Assembly: GCF_037176765.1 (NCBI RefSeq)
Contig: NC_090023.1
Coordinates: 202,958,506 to 203,022,505, forward strand
Direction of reading: 5' to 3'
From: Anolis sagrei
Lineage: Eukaryota > Chordata > Lepidosauria > Squamata > Anolidae
DNA length: 64,000 nucleotides
Shown here: positions 12,018 to 22,963 of the stretch, one piece after another
How positions within the stretch are numbered: position 1 is the first letter of the stretch
How the letters are laid out: each line of letters begins with the position of its first letter
Notes under the pieces: generated by a model
The model's input: only the letters and a program-made list of their open reading frames with translations
Database searches by the model: none
Told to the model about the DNA's origin: nothing
Made by a program: the position numbers and the translations under genes

Positions 12018-12339
12018 TGTCAGGATCCGCTGGATCTTAGAAAGGAAACTCGCACTCACAAGTAGGTACTCGGATTTGGAGTTTATTTCAGTCCATACAG
12101 AGCAAAGCCAAAGCGAGAACTGAGGTTTCCCGCCCAGAGTCTCCAGATCCCCCCTCCTGGCTTCGCCTCCTCCTTCTCCCCCTTGCTTATCAGAGTTTAG
12201 ACTAAGATTCCTTTTCCCACAGCTTCAAAGCAAAACCCATGCCCAGATGTCCTGCCATAAACCCATCTATCATGACTACTCCCTCTAGTGTCAGGAAGAA
12301 GACTTCTTGGAATCTCGAACATGAAGGCACATCCTGACA
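12018..12339 (-). repeat. LTR of the Gypsy element (322 bp)
   Basis: On the minus strand it starts TGTCAGGAT (ending at 12339) and finishes ATCCTGACA (at 12018), a 9-base inverted terminal repeat of the usual TG...CA type. It flanks the gag side of the element. A T-rich, purine-poor interior and an AT-rich stretch at 12078-12090 fit a promoter-bearing LTR; no expression evidence is possible here. Confidence 0.8.
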
Positions 12340-12342
12340 GAC

Positions 12343-14217
12343 TCACATCGATACCAAGTAAGATTTGTCAAGGAAGTGATCTGCAAACACTTAGAAATGA
12401 ATACAGTCATTGCTCATAGTCAACATGGATTTATCAAAAACAAGTTATGCCAGACTAATCTGATCTCTCTCTCTTTTTTTTTATAGAGTTACAAGCTGGG
12501 TAGATGTGGGGAATGCCGTGGGTGTAGCATATCTGGATTTCAATAAGGCCTTCTACAAGGTCCCCATGACCTTCTGGCAACTTTACTTACTTACTTAGGT
12601 GATCTCTCGTTGGCTGAGTAGCATAGTCTTCCAGGATCAGTATTCTTGTGGGTCCGTAGGTGACTGTGGAGCCCTATTCTTGACCTGCATCTTCTCCCGC
12701 AGTGAGGGCTTTGGTTTCCAGGTGGAAGCCGGTCTCGGTTGGGATTGGTTTGATGCGCCTTCCTCTTGGCACGCTTCTCTCTTTTGCCCTCCATTCGTGC
12801 CTCTTCAAATTCTGCAGCACTGCTGGTCGCAGCTGACCTCCAGCTGGAGCCTTCAAGGGCCAGGGCTTCCCAGTTCTCAGTGTCTATGCCAGAGTTTTTA
12901 AGGTTGGCTTTGAGCCCATCTTTAAATCTCTTTTCTTGCCCACCAACATTCCATTTTCCATTCTTGAGTTCAGAGAAGAGCAACTGCTTTGGGAGATGGT
13001 GGTCAGGCATCTGGACAACGTGGCTGGTCCAGTGGAGTTGATGGCGGAGGACCATCGGTTCAATGCTGGTGGTCTTTGCTTCTTCCAGCACACTGATGTT
13101 TGTCCACTTGTCTTCCCAGGAGATTCTCCTTCTGGCAAACAAACTAGTCAAATGTGGGTTAGCCAAAACTACGGTTAAGTGGATCTGTAATTGGTTAAGT
13201 GAACAAATCCAGAGGGTCTTCACCAATGATTCCTCTTCATCTTGGTAGTGACAAGCAAAGTGCCACAGGGTTCTGTCCTGGGCCCGGTTGTGTTCAACAT
13301 CTTCATTAATGACTTAGATGAAGGGTTAGAAGGCATGATCATCAAGTTTGCAGATGACACCAAATTGGGAGGGATAGCCAATACTGCAGAAGACAGGAGC
13401 AGAATTCAAAACTATCTTAACATATTGGGCCAAAACTAACAAAATGAAATTCAACAGGGAGAAATGCAAGATACTCCACTTAGGCAGAAAAAAATGAAAT
13501 GCAAAGATACAGAATGGGAATTGCCTGGTTTGAAAGCAGTACGTGTGAAAAAGACTTTGGAGTCCTCGTGGACAGCAAGTTAAACATGAGCCGAAAATGT
13601 CATGCAGCAGCTTTAAAAGCCAATGGGATTTTGGCCTGCATAAATAGGAATACAGTGTCTAGATCCAAGTAAGTCAGGCTATACCCCTATTTCGCCTTGA
13701 CAGACCACAACTGGAATACTGAGTCTAATTCTGGGCACTGCAGTTTAAGGGAGATGTGTACAAGCTGGAATATGTCCAGAGGAGGGTGACTAAAATGATC
13801 AAGAGTCTGGAGAACAAGCCCTATGAGGAGTGGTTTAAAGAGCTGGGCATATTTAGCCTTCAGAAGAGAAGGCTGAGAGGAGACATGTATAAATATGTGA
13901 GGGGAAGTCATAGGGAGGAGGACTAAGCTTGTTTTCTGCTGTCTTGGGGATTAGGTCGCAGAACAATGGCATCAAACTACAGGAAAGGAGATTCCACTTG
14001 AACATTAGGAAGAGCTTCTTAACTATTAGAGCTGTTCAGCAGTGGAACTGTCTGCCCTGGAGTGTGGTAGAGGCTCCTTCTTTGGAGGGTTTTAAACAGA
14101 GGCTGGATAGCTATCTATCAGGGGGTGTTTTGAATGTGATTTTCGTGCTTCTTGGCAGGTGTTTGGACTGGTTGGCCCATGAGATGTCTTCCAACTCTAT
14201 GATTCTATGATTATGTG
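12343..14217 (+). mobile_element. CR1 LINE, right segment (RT to 3' end)
   Basis: Non-LTR retrotransposon ORF2 in pieces: the RT part ('HGFIKNK', 'AYLDFNKAF'), then after the nested LINE 'VPQGSVLGPVVFNIFINDL' and 'KFADDTKLGG', then the C-terminal 'GVLVDSKLNMS' and 'SLQKRRLRGDMYK' region. It ends with 'ttccaactctatgattctatgatt', the CR1 3' end with its short octamer-like repeats. Several stops and frameshifts make it a dead copy. It is 5' interrupted by the Gypsy fossil and holds a second insertion at 12581-13137. Confidence 0.88.
12581..13137 (-). mobile_element. 5'-truncated LINE with C2H2-bearing ORF2 C-terminus, inside CR1
   Basis: It is flanked by an exact 11-base target duplication CCTTCTGGCAA (12570-12580 and 13138-13148). 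Read on the minus strand it encodes about 180 codons of a LINE ORF2 tail: 'LHWTSHVVQMPDHHLPKQLL', 'WEALALEGSSWRSA', then a zinc finger CGRRCRSRIGLHSHLRTH. It finishes in a (TAAG)n-type 3' tail at 12584-12597. The frame is still open across the insert. The clade is not certain; a Vingi/I-group element would fit the microsatellite tail. Confidence 0.8.
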
Positions 14218-15463
14218 ATGTTAAAGATATATTCTTTGGCTTTTGTAAATAACAACTAACTTGTTTCCCAAATTGGCACACATGACTTTGGCTCACTTTG
14301 GCTCAGCCTAATCAGGCTTGGTGCCAAACTAGGCTGATTTACCAGTTTCAGATCCAATCCAAATCACACTTAATCCATTTGATATGGTTCAGGATTTAAG
14401 ATTTGCCCAAAGCGGTTGCACACCTGTAATGAAAACAGCCCCATCCAATGTTATTTTTATAGCTCTAGTCAGCAAAAGGGTTTTCCCTGAGTCAAAAGAT
14501 AACAGAGTGTATTTCACAACCAGGATGCCAAAACATAAAAGGTTCTCTCTTCTGTATCTCTTAGGAGAAACAATGATGATTCCTTTAAATATAGACAAGT
14601 GCAATGAATTGGAAATGACAGACACAAACAAATTTCATGGAGGAGTAACTCCCCAAGGTGTTGAAGACATGCATTTCCATGAAGAAAATAGGATTTGTTT
14701 TTGGCCAGTTGTTTGTTTTCTTTAAAGCTTGTTTCATGGAGCTTGAATTCTCTGCTGAACGCTGTTCATCAGTTTGTCTTTGCCCTTTTGTTCAGTAATG
14801 ATTGGATTTTGTAGAGTGTGTTATCAAAGCAACTGTTGCTAATTGTTTTCAATATGGAGGCGGATTCAGCCTCAGCCTCTGGACTGTTGATCTTCCCTTA
14901 ATATATCTCTGTGATTTTAGCACGGGCCATTCCCTCTTCATTAGTCCTTAAGAATGGCTGTTTGTTGTGCCTCTGGAGAATAACTTGACACAGCTTGAAA
15001 TAAATAAAATGAGCAGTGTTAAAAGAGAGCCAATTTCTCCCTTTTTGACTTGAGGGCTAAAGACTATACAACCTTTACTGTGCCATAGGAAATTTTTGTT
15101 CCAAATAGCTGTTGTGATGGGGAAGGAAATTAGGCAGATATTGGAGAAAGTTACTTTTTTGGATGACATCTCCTTTAAAATTGAAGATTAGAGTTGGATT
15201 AATGGTGTGTGGAGTAGAATAGTTTAACTCCTTTATCTCACATCATGATCCTAACAGATATTCTCTCTCCAGCTTCAATTTGACTAAAAAAGGTCATCAT
15301 CAGATTCTAGCAACCTTGGATCATGTTGGGATCCCAGTGTTCTGCCAGAGTAAACCACTGTCTGGATTCTCCAATCCTTTGCACCACAATTCTGGCTTCA
15401 TCCTCTATGCAATACTTTTCAGATGGACCTCCACTTTGCCCCTGAACCCTTCTAAAGTCTCCA
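14218..15463. other. Gene-free DNA, nothing recognised
   Basis: AT-rich unique-looking DNA between the CR1 nest and the Helitron-like element. Short open frames only; no known repeat, RNA gene or promoter was recognised. Confidence 0.5.
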
Positions 15464-15494
15464 TCTATATATATAAATCTGTTAGGTTGGTTCA

Positions 15495-16022
15495 ACGGGA
15501 CAGCAAAACTCTAAAAAAACCCCAACGAAACTGCACCAAAATTCCCATGCCCATAACACAACCCACAAGGTACAAACATATCTACTCAAAATGAAAAACA
15601 ACACAACAACACACTCACAAAACGGCAAAACAACAAAACTAAAAAAAACCCCAACGAAACTTAACCAAAATTCCCATGCCCATAACACAACCCACAAGGC
15701 ACAAACATATCTACTCAAAATGAAAAACAACACAACAACACACTCACAAAACGGCAAAACAACAAAACTAAAAAAAACCCAACGAAACTTAACCAAAATT
15801 CCCATGCCCATAACACAACCCACAAGGTACAAACATATCTACTCAAAATGAAAAACAACACAACAACACATTCACAAAACGGCAAAACAACAGAACTCAA
15901 AAAAACTCCCAACGAAACTTAACCAAAATTCCCATGTCCATAACACAACCCACAAGGTACAAACATATCTACTCAAAATGAAAAATAACACAACAACACA
16001 CTCACAAAATGGCAAAACAACT
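15495..16022 (+). repeat. 129-bp tandem repeat, about four copies
   Basis: The marker 'tactcaaaatg' occurs at about 15583, 15712, 15840 and 15970, i.e. spacings of 128-130 bases. Units are A/C-rich on the + strand (few G or T) and nearly identical. They create repeated spurious open frames on both strands. Confidence 0.9.
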
Positions 16023-16086
16023 GAGCATGCACATTGGCAGCCAACGTTCCTTCTGCGGAAGCCATGCCCACTCCAAGCCCCGCCGC

Positions 16087-16375
16087 ACCGCTTCCCGCAC
16101 ACACACACACCCTGCTGCACACACACACACAACCCCATGCTCCATCACTCCCCCCGCTGCCGCACACACACACGCAACCCCACGCTCCATCACTCCCGCC
16201 GCCGCCGCACACACACACGCAACCTCACGCTCCATTACTCCCCCCGCCGCCGCACACACACACGCAACCCCACGCTCCATCACTCCCCCCGCCGCCGCAC
16301 ACACACACGCAACCCCACGCTCCATCACTCTCCCCGCCGCCGCACACACACACATCCCCACTCTCCATCACTCCC
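16087..16375 (+). repeat. 45-bp GC/CA-rich minisatellite, about six copies
   Basis: Units read 'ccgccgccgcacacacacacgcaaccccacgctccatcactcc'. The marker 'tccatcact' falls at 16141, 16186, 16231, 16276 and 16321, exactly 45 apart. Because 45 is a multiple of three, all frames stay open through it; this does not show coding. Confidence 0.92.
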
Positions 16376-16449
16376 CTGCCCCAATCTTACCTCCTTTTAC
16401 TTCATGCCACCTCCAAACCCCACCCCGCCACTTCCTGCCCTGTCAAAAT

Positions 16450-17215
16450 CCAGGAAAGACAGGAAGGTAGGAAAGAAGGAAGAAAGAGAAAGGGAGGTAA
16501 AGAAAAAGGGGGGAGGAAAGAAAGTTAGAGAAAAAAGGAAGAAGAAAAGGAAAGAAAAGGAAAGATGGAAGGAAAGAAAAGAGATTCAACAGAAGAGAAA
16601 GAAAAGGGGGGAAGGAAGGAAAGAGGTAGAGAAGGAAGAAATGAGAGACAGAGGGAGGGAAAGAAAAAGGGGGAAGGAAGGAAGGAGAGAAGGAAAGAAA
16701 AAAGGGAACGAAGGAAGGAAAGAGGGAGTGAAGGAAGGGCGAAGATGTAGAGAAAGGGGGAGGGAAGGAAAGAAGGAAAGAGAGAAGGAAGAAAAGAGAC
16801 CAGAAGAGAAAGAAAAAGGGGGAAGGAAGGAAGGAAGGAGAGAAGAAAAAAGGGAATGAAGGAAGGAAAGAGGGAGTGAAGGAAGGGGGAAGATGTAGAG
16901 AAAGAGAGAGGGAAGGAAAGAAGGAAAGAGAGAAGGAAGAAAAGAGACCAGAAGAGAAAGAAAAGGGGGGAAGGAAGGAAGGAGAGAAGGAAAGAAAAAA
17001 GGGAATGAAGGAAGGAAAGAGGGAGTGAAGGAAGGGGGAAGATGTAGAGAAAGAGGGAGGGAAGGAAAGAAGGAAAGAGATAAGGAAGAAAAGAGACCAG
17101 AAGAGAAAGAAAAAGGGGGAAGGAAGGAAAGAGATAGAGAAGGAAGAGGAGAAGGAAAGATGGGAGGGAAGGAAGGAAGGAGAGAAAGAAGGAGAGAAAG
17201 AGGGAAGTTTGGCCA
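16450..17215 (+). repeat. Purine-only satellite with 148/149-bp higher-order repeat
   Basis: Over 700 bases of almost pure A/G on the + strand (ggaa/gaaa motifs). The phrase 'gaagatgtag' recurs at 16741, 16889 and 17038, showing a 148-149-base unit in about three copies. A similar purine run continues at 17390-17540. Long homopurine tracts of this kind can form triplex DNA. Confidence 0.85.
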
Positions 17216-17685
17216 CAGCAACGCATGGCAGGTAAAGGTTGTTATTTCTATTATTATTATTATGCTATTATTCTTCCTATGAGACCCTTTTAGGGGGAAT
17301 GGGAGAGGTGTCAGGTCCCAGAGGCAATGCATTGCATTATTGTTATTGTTATGATGGTGGTGAAATAAAAGGAAATAAAAAGTGAAAGAAGGAAGCAAAC
17401 AGGGAGGGAAGAAAAGCAAAGGAAGAAAGGGGGAGGGACTGAAGGAAAGAGAGAAGGATGAAACCAAATAGTGAAAGAAGGAAAGAAAGAAAGAGGTAGA
17501 GAAGGAAGAAAGGAGAGAAAGGGGGAGAAAAGGGGGGAAGGAATAGGTAGGTACCTCTCTTTCATAATAGTCCAGATATCTACCTCAACTTTGATAAGTT
17601 TTACTATAGGCCACAGCAACGTGTGGCAGGGCACAGCTAGTTCTGATTAAGACCTCACTAGATGTTTAAAATATAGTTAGTTATA

Positions 17686-18022
17686 CAGTAGAGTCTTGCT
17701 TATCCAACCTTCGCTCATCCAACGTTCTGCATTATCCAACACAGTTTGCCTCCCGCCCGGATCCACAATTGTTTCAATACATTACAATGTTTTGCTGCTA
17801 AATTTGTAAATACAGTAATTACTACTACATAACATTATTGAGCATTGAACTTATTTTTTTGTTGATTTGTTGTAAAACATGATGTTTTGGTGCTTAATTT
17901 GTAAAATCATAAGTTAATTTGATGTTTAATAGGCTTTTCCTTAATCCCTCCTTATTATCCAACATTTTTGTTTATCCAGCATTGTGCTGGCTCATTTATG
18001 TTGGATAAGCGAGACTCTATTG
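17686..18022. mobile_element. Tc1/mariner (Tigger-like) MITE with TA target sites
   Basis: The left end CAGTAGAGTCTTGCTTATCC and right end GGATAAGCGAGACTCTATTG are inverted copies, each next to a TA (17684-17685 and 18023-18024). About 337 bp, AT-rich inside, no transposase. Confidence 0.8.
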
Positions 18023-18041
18023 TATTAAGAAGGCCTTCACA

Positions 18042-18540
18042 AAATCATAGCATTGGACGAGACCATCCAGTCCAACTCTGTGCCATGCAGAAAACTACAG
18101 TTAAAGCACTCCCAACAGATGGTCTTTCAGCCTCTGGCCTCCAAAGAAGGAGCTTCCACCACACTCCAAACGAGTTTTGCTGCTGAAAAGCTCTTACTAT
18201 AAGTAAATTCTTTCTAATGTTTAGGTGGAATTCCTTTCCAGCAATTTGAATCTATTGCTCTGTGCCCTAGTCTCCAGAGCTACAGAAAACAAGCTTGCCC
18301 CCTTCCTCAATGTGACATCCTTTCAAATATTTGAACATGCCTATCATATCACCTCTCAGTCGTTCTTTCTCCAAGCTAAACATATACAGCTCCTTAAGCC
18401 ATTCCTCATTGGACTTGCCTTCCTAACAGTTGATCATTTTGGTTGCTCTTTTCTGGGAACCTTTCTGCTTATCCAGACACAGTATTCCAGATGAGGTCTG
18501 ACCAAAGCAGAAGAGAGTGGGAGTATGTCCTCCCTTGAGT
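18042..18540 (-). mobile_element. CR1 LINE 3' segment (first piece)
   Basis: Minus-strand CR1 3' region: 'atcatagcattgg' end, then the complement of the 'RRFHLNIRK' and 'GLEN..YEE' regions. It is old, with many changes. It continues at 18911 after a hAT-type insertion. Confidence 0.8.
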
Positions 18541-18910
18541 TAGGGCCTTTCCAGACAGCGTTTTATCCCTGGAGCTTTCACATTTAAAAACTGCGAATGT
18601 TCCTGGGGCCCTGTCCACACCCATCCCAGAAAACTACTATCAAATTAATTCACCACAAACCAGGATTTTCCTGGTTTACGGCAAGATGGATGGATGACAT
18701 CCTTGAAGTGACTGGATTGACCTTGAAGGAGCTGTGGGTGGTGATGGCCGACAGGGAGCTCTGGCGTGGGCTGGTCCTTGAGGTTACAAAGATTCGGAAG
18801 CAACTGAACGAATAAACAACAACAATTCCGATTTGGCCAGAACATTGTCTGGACAGCCCTCTTTTTATTGCGGAAGTTTCCTCAATAAAGGGGCTGTCTA
18901 GATCCGCCCT
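18541..18910. mobile_element. hAT-like MITE splitting CR1, itself split by a Bov-B tail
   Basis: It begins TAGGGCCTTTCCAGACAG and ends CTGTCTAGATCCGCCCT, imperfect inverted repeats of the TAGGG type. CR1 sequence continues on both sides. The centre holds a Bov-B 3' fragment. Confidence 0.6.
18685..18822 (+). mobile_element. Bov-B (RTE) LINE 3' fragment
   Basis: It reads WMDDILEVTGLTLKELWVVMADRELWR, then 'caactgaacgaataaacaacaacaa', the same C-terminus and tail as the larger Bov-B copy at 60104-61617 but on the other strand. 5'-truncated to about 138 bases. Confidence 0.85.
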
Positions 18911-19128
18911 CAGGCAACCTAGAACCGCGTCGGCTTTTTTAGCTGCTGCATCACACTGTTGACTCATGTTCAGCTTGTGGTCTACTAAGACTCCTAGATT
19001 CCTTTCACATGGATTGTTTTCAAGCCAGATATCACCCATCCTGTATCTGTGCATTTAATTTTTGTTTTCTAAGTGTAATACTACCCATTTCTCCCTGTTG
19101 AAGTTCATTTTGTTAATTTGGGATCAGA
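18911..19128 (-). mobile_element. CR1 LINE segment (second piece)
   Basis: On the minus strand 'MHRYRMGDIWLENNPCERNLG' followed by 'VLVDHKLNMSQQCDAAAKKAD' shows the CR1 ORF2 C-terminal region. It joins logically to 18042-18540 once the hAT insertion is removed. Confidence 0.8.
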
Positions 19129-20250
19129 AAGATTTTGTTAAATGATCAGCATAATCACTTTGCTACTTAGAATGCTTAATGTGGATATGAATTCTTTATG
19201 GCTTAACGCTTAATGATCAAAACATTATTCACTTAAGACAAGAAAAATAGGATTCCACAAAAATGATAGTGTACATACGAATGAATCCCTTATGGATCTA
19301 CTGTATTACATACTTTTTAGTATAAAGCCACTATCCTGAATCCATATGACAAAACACAATTTTGTGAAATACAAGATGAAGAATGGTTCTTGTCATGTTA
19401 CTGTAGTGACAAAATGTCCCGATTACATCTGATTTAATGCTTCATTAAATCCTGCTTGAAGGCAGGCTATTATTGAGCACAAAACATATTATTTATTATG
19501 GAATGTAGCTGAAACACCCTCTGGCCTCCCACAACATTCATTAACTTAGGAAGGAAGATACGTTTAAAATACTTCACAGAAGTTGAACTAAAATTCTTAT
19601 GAAATGTTTTGAAGATGTCTCATATTTACATTCTCCTATAAGATAATGAATACTGTTGAAAATATACAAATAATCTATTTTCTACAAAATAATATTTTGT
19701 ACTCACTGGTTTTTGAGATATAATCTACAGATCAGGAAATCTTGTCATTATGATGATATTATAGCAATATTTCCCCAGCATTTCACATTTAGCCTGTTGT
19801 GTATGTTTGGCATTTATAGTGCTTTTGTGTTTTATTGACACAATATTTTACCAGCATCTTTTCTCAATAATTTGCAAAAAGATGATGGCATTACGCTAAC
19901 ATGGCATAAAGAAACAAAATGGGGACAATAGGAAAAAGGAATCTAGTAGTAACTTCATATTTATTGGTTTATTTATCATGTGTTTTCATGAATGTTAATC
20001 CAGTTCTTCAGCTGCATTGGTGGAGTACAATGGGATCATACCTGATTTTTGGCAGGAAGGAGGGGGGGGGGGATATTAGCAAATTATTCCTACAGTGAAA
20101 AAGCAACAACACTTTTTCAATAACCTGCAATACAATAGTGCCAAGAGAGTGATGACATTGGGCGATAAAAATTGAAGCACCAGTGGGAGCAACACATCAT
20201 TTGTTACAGCATTTTAATGGCATGGTCACGGTGTGATAACACTCTCAAGC
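19129..20250. other. Gene-free DNA, nothing recognised
   Basis: AT-rich, without open frames of note or recognisable repeats. A short G run lies at about 20063-20072. Confidence 0.5.
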
Positions 20251-20252
20251 CG

Positions 20253-20405
20253 GATGTATACTGCCATATAATGCAGTTTGGAATTGTTTTATATATCAGT
20301 GTAGACCGATATAATGTAGTTCAATGCAGTTAAATGGCATTATATGGATCAATATTGATCTGTAATGCAGTTCCAAACTGCATTATATGGCGGTGTTGAT
20401 CCAGC
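20253..20405. mobile_element. Palindromic MITE
   Basis: 'tatactgccatataatgcagtttgga' near the start is complementary to 'ccaaactgcattatatggcggtg' near the end. The centre is 'agttcaatgcagttaaatggc', shared with the element at 51588. Confidence 0.65.
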
Positions 20406-20578
20406 TCATGTCATTAAACAGGCTTTCCGCTAAAGTCATAAATAGAGTCATCTCAGTATTGAAAAATAATAGAATGCTTCTGGAACATGACCATACAGCC
20501 TGGGAAACTCACAACAACCCAGTGATTCTGGCCACGACAATACAAAGTCACCTTCATTTCTAAGGGTAGAATTATCAA

Positions 20579-20792
20579 AGGCTGCATCTACACTAGAGAA
20601 TGAATACAGTTTGATTCCATTTTAATTGCCATAGCATGATGCTATGACATTATGGGAGTTGTAGTTTTAAAAGCTCCTTAGCCTTCTTTGCCATAGAGTG
20701 CCGTGCCTCACCAAGCTACAGCTCCCAGAATTCCATAGCATTGAGCCATGGCAGTTAAAGTGGTGTCAAGCTGCATTAATTCTCAGTGATTG
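20579..20792. mobile_element. Palindromic MITE with 'gggagttgtagtttt' core
   Basis: The left arm 'tgccatagcatgatgctatgacattatgggagttgtag' pairs with the right arm 'ctacagctcccagaattccatagcattgagccatggca'. The outer parts 'ctgcatctacac' and 'aagctgcatta' are weaker. Confidence 0.55.
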
Positions 20793-21000
20793 CTCCACGG
20801 TTATGGCACTCCCTTCCTGGTAATATTAGATCAGCTCCCTCCCTCCTGTACTTCAGAAGGATGGTGAAGATTTAGCTGTGGGACCGAGCCTTTGGGGCAG
20901 TGCAGTGAGGCAATAATAGAATGGTGTCCTGAGATGGTCTTTAAGCAACTGGTTTTGAAGTGGATATGAGTGATTTTAATGTTTGCATCTATTTATGGTT

Positions 21001-21112
21001 TTATGTCCCGGCATTGAATGTTTGCCATATGTATATTGTGCTCCGCCCTGAGTCCCCTGCGGGGTGAGAAGGGCAGAATATAAATGTTTTAAATAATAAA
21101 TAAATAAAACTT
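21001..21112 (+). mobile_element. L2-type LINE 3' end
   Basis: 'tgtatattgtgctccgccctgagtcccc ... gggcagaatataaatg' then (aaat/aata)n is the common 3' end of lizard L2 LINEs. Confidence 0.65.
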
Positions 21113-21519
21113 AATATCTGATCAGTTTTGAAGAAAATGTTGATATATAACAACTGTGACTCTCCAGATATTTTTGGATTCCAATTCTCCCGTCTAGACC
21201 CCTGCCTGAAGTTCGAAGCTGAAAATATCTGAAGAGCCACCATCCTCCATTTCTCGTTTGCCCACCTCTTGCTTCAGTTTGCAATGCCTCCCAACAACCT
21301 CTCAAACCTCTGCTGCTAGAGTGAAGTAGAATGGAAACGTTGTACAATTTTATGGATGAGATCATAGGCACAGTGAATTTTGCTTGCTATTTGCAGAGAG
21401 AGTCTCTTAAGAGAGAAACGTGTAGCACAGATCAAATGAAATCAACTTGTCATCCTGTTGATTCTACAGATAAGAGGACGAGAAAAGAAAACGGAAAGAA
21501 AATGCACTTATTTACTTAA

Positions 21520-22361
21520 GGCTTAGGTGCTCTTCTTTTCAATGGAAGGCTGAGTATAGCTAATGATAACTGCCTGAAATTGAGATGAGAATGAAAGGGC
21601 ATAGCAACATCATTGGAATTTTACCACCTATAGTTGTTACTGGCAGGAGCTTGCTCGATGGGAAAATTATAGTGTATATGGGTGCGAAACCATAGCTTCT
21701 TGGATGTTGTTTAATTCTAACTCTTGTCATTTCTGATCATGCTAGCTCGTGCTGATGTTGTCTGAAGACCAATATCACTATGTAACACGATTTTTGTTCC
21801 TGGGATATAAATGTCATTTCCTTATTGGTCTTATCACAAAAAAAATATAAAAAAATAGGAAAACTTTATTAAACTGCAAACCTTTGTTTTTGCAGGACAT
21901 CCTGCAGCACATTTTGCTATAGTTTTTCAGTGAATATCTCATAGAGTCTCAGCCAATTCAACATAGCTTGTGGCAGCCACAAAAACAAATCTTCTGGAGT
22001 ATAACAAGTACTTTCAAAGTAAGTACAGCACAATTAAACAGGAAATAATACTTTCAAACCAGGAACAAAATGTTTCTTAAATTTTGTTACATAGTGTAAT
22101 GAAAGGTCACCAGTCCCTCAACTCTGTCTTGGATGAATACCATTAAAGACCTACCCAGTCAATTTTAATTTATGACTTTTATATTTACATTTATTAGTAT
22201 TGTGTTTCAATCTTTATTCTATGTATTTTCATATTATTGGTATTGGTGTCAGTCTTAGCTGCGTGTATTTTGATTTATGCATTTTAGTGGTATTGTATTT
22301 ATCTGTCTCTATTAACAATGTTGAACCTCACCTTGAGCCATAAGAAGTGACAAATAAAATG

Positions 22362-22392
<31 letters not shown>

Positions 22393-22922
22393 TAATGGCA
22401 TTGTGTTTTAACTGCATTGTACCCCACCTCAAGTCACAAAGAGAGATGAGGAAAAAATCAAAATTATTCTTATTTTTATTTTTATTATGTTGGAGTGAAA
22501 ATTTATTGAGAAAACCTCAATGAATGTGTACACAATGCCTTCTTTCCCTCTCCTTATCCCCTATGTATTTATAGTATTCCCTGTGATCTGTTTTTTCCTG
22601 TGATTTTTCATGGATTTTTCATGGATTTGTAGGTGATTTGATGAAACTAATTCTGGAAATGTCTCTGCATAACTATGCATCAATATTTTTGTTGTTCTTT
22701 CTTCTGTACTATAACATTAAATTATACACTTAGTAAGGGTGTGCAAAAATATAGTTACTCCTTGTAAGTCTTATCAAATTCGTTAAATTCATGCATATGA
22801 ATTTTAATCTGCATTTTATCAGTGGATTTCAACTTGTATTTTAACTCTGTTTATCTTGTTGCTTGTCTCTTGTTTTAATGATGTTGTATTCTGCCTTGAG
22901 CCGCAGAGAAGCAAGTAATACA

Positions 22923-22963
<41 letters not shown>

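Larger units (their letters stand above)
7141..12339 (-). mobile_element. Ty3/Gypsy chromovirus (fossil, incomplete), inserted in CR1
   Basis: An LTR retrotransposon fossil read on the minus strand: one LTR at 12018-12339, a gag region, then a pol region with protease, reverse transcriptase, RNase H, integrase and the start of a chromodomain. No second LTR was recognised at the low-coordinate end. It is broken, with few breaks; long open stretches remain, which suggests a fairly recent insertion, younger than the CR1 it lies in. The base composition is much GC-richer than the flanks. The primer-binding region suggests the self-priming Tf1/Sushi type (see the separate entry). Confidence 0.9.
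15464..17640 (+). mobile_element. Helitron-like non-autonomous element filled with satellites
   Basis: It starts TCTATATATATAAA right after an A (15463) and ends CTAG right before a T (17641), as Helitrons inserted in AT do. A hairpin GCCACA-GCAACG-TGTGGC lies at 17610-17627, nine bases before CTAG. The same ends mark the element at 53273-53889. The inside is non-coding: a 129-bp tandem array, a 45-bp array, and a purine-rich array. A second hairpin-like sequence near 17210-17232 (ccacagcaacgcatggcagg) suggests an older internal terminus. No Rep/helicase is present. Confidence 0.65.

Noticed and set aside
15495-16022. Regular repeats resembling a CRISPR array
   Set aside because: The units are head-to-tail copies of one 129-bp sequence without unique spacers, in a eukaryotic Helitron-like element.
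15978-16859. Open frame of about 290 codons rich in His/Thr/Pro then Lys/Glu/Arg
   Set aside because: It is produced by the 45-bp minisatellite and the purine tract; composition is purely repeat-driven and matching frames are open on the other strand.
16443-17216. Minus-strand frames made of Ser, Phe, Leu and Pro
   Set aside because: They are translations of the pyrimidine strand of the purine satellite, not protein-like sequence.
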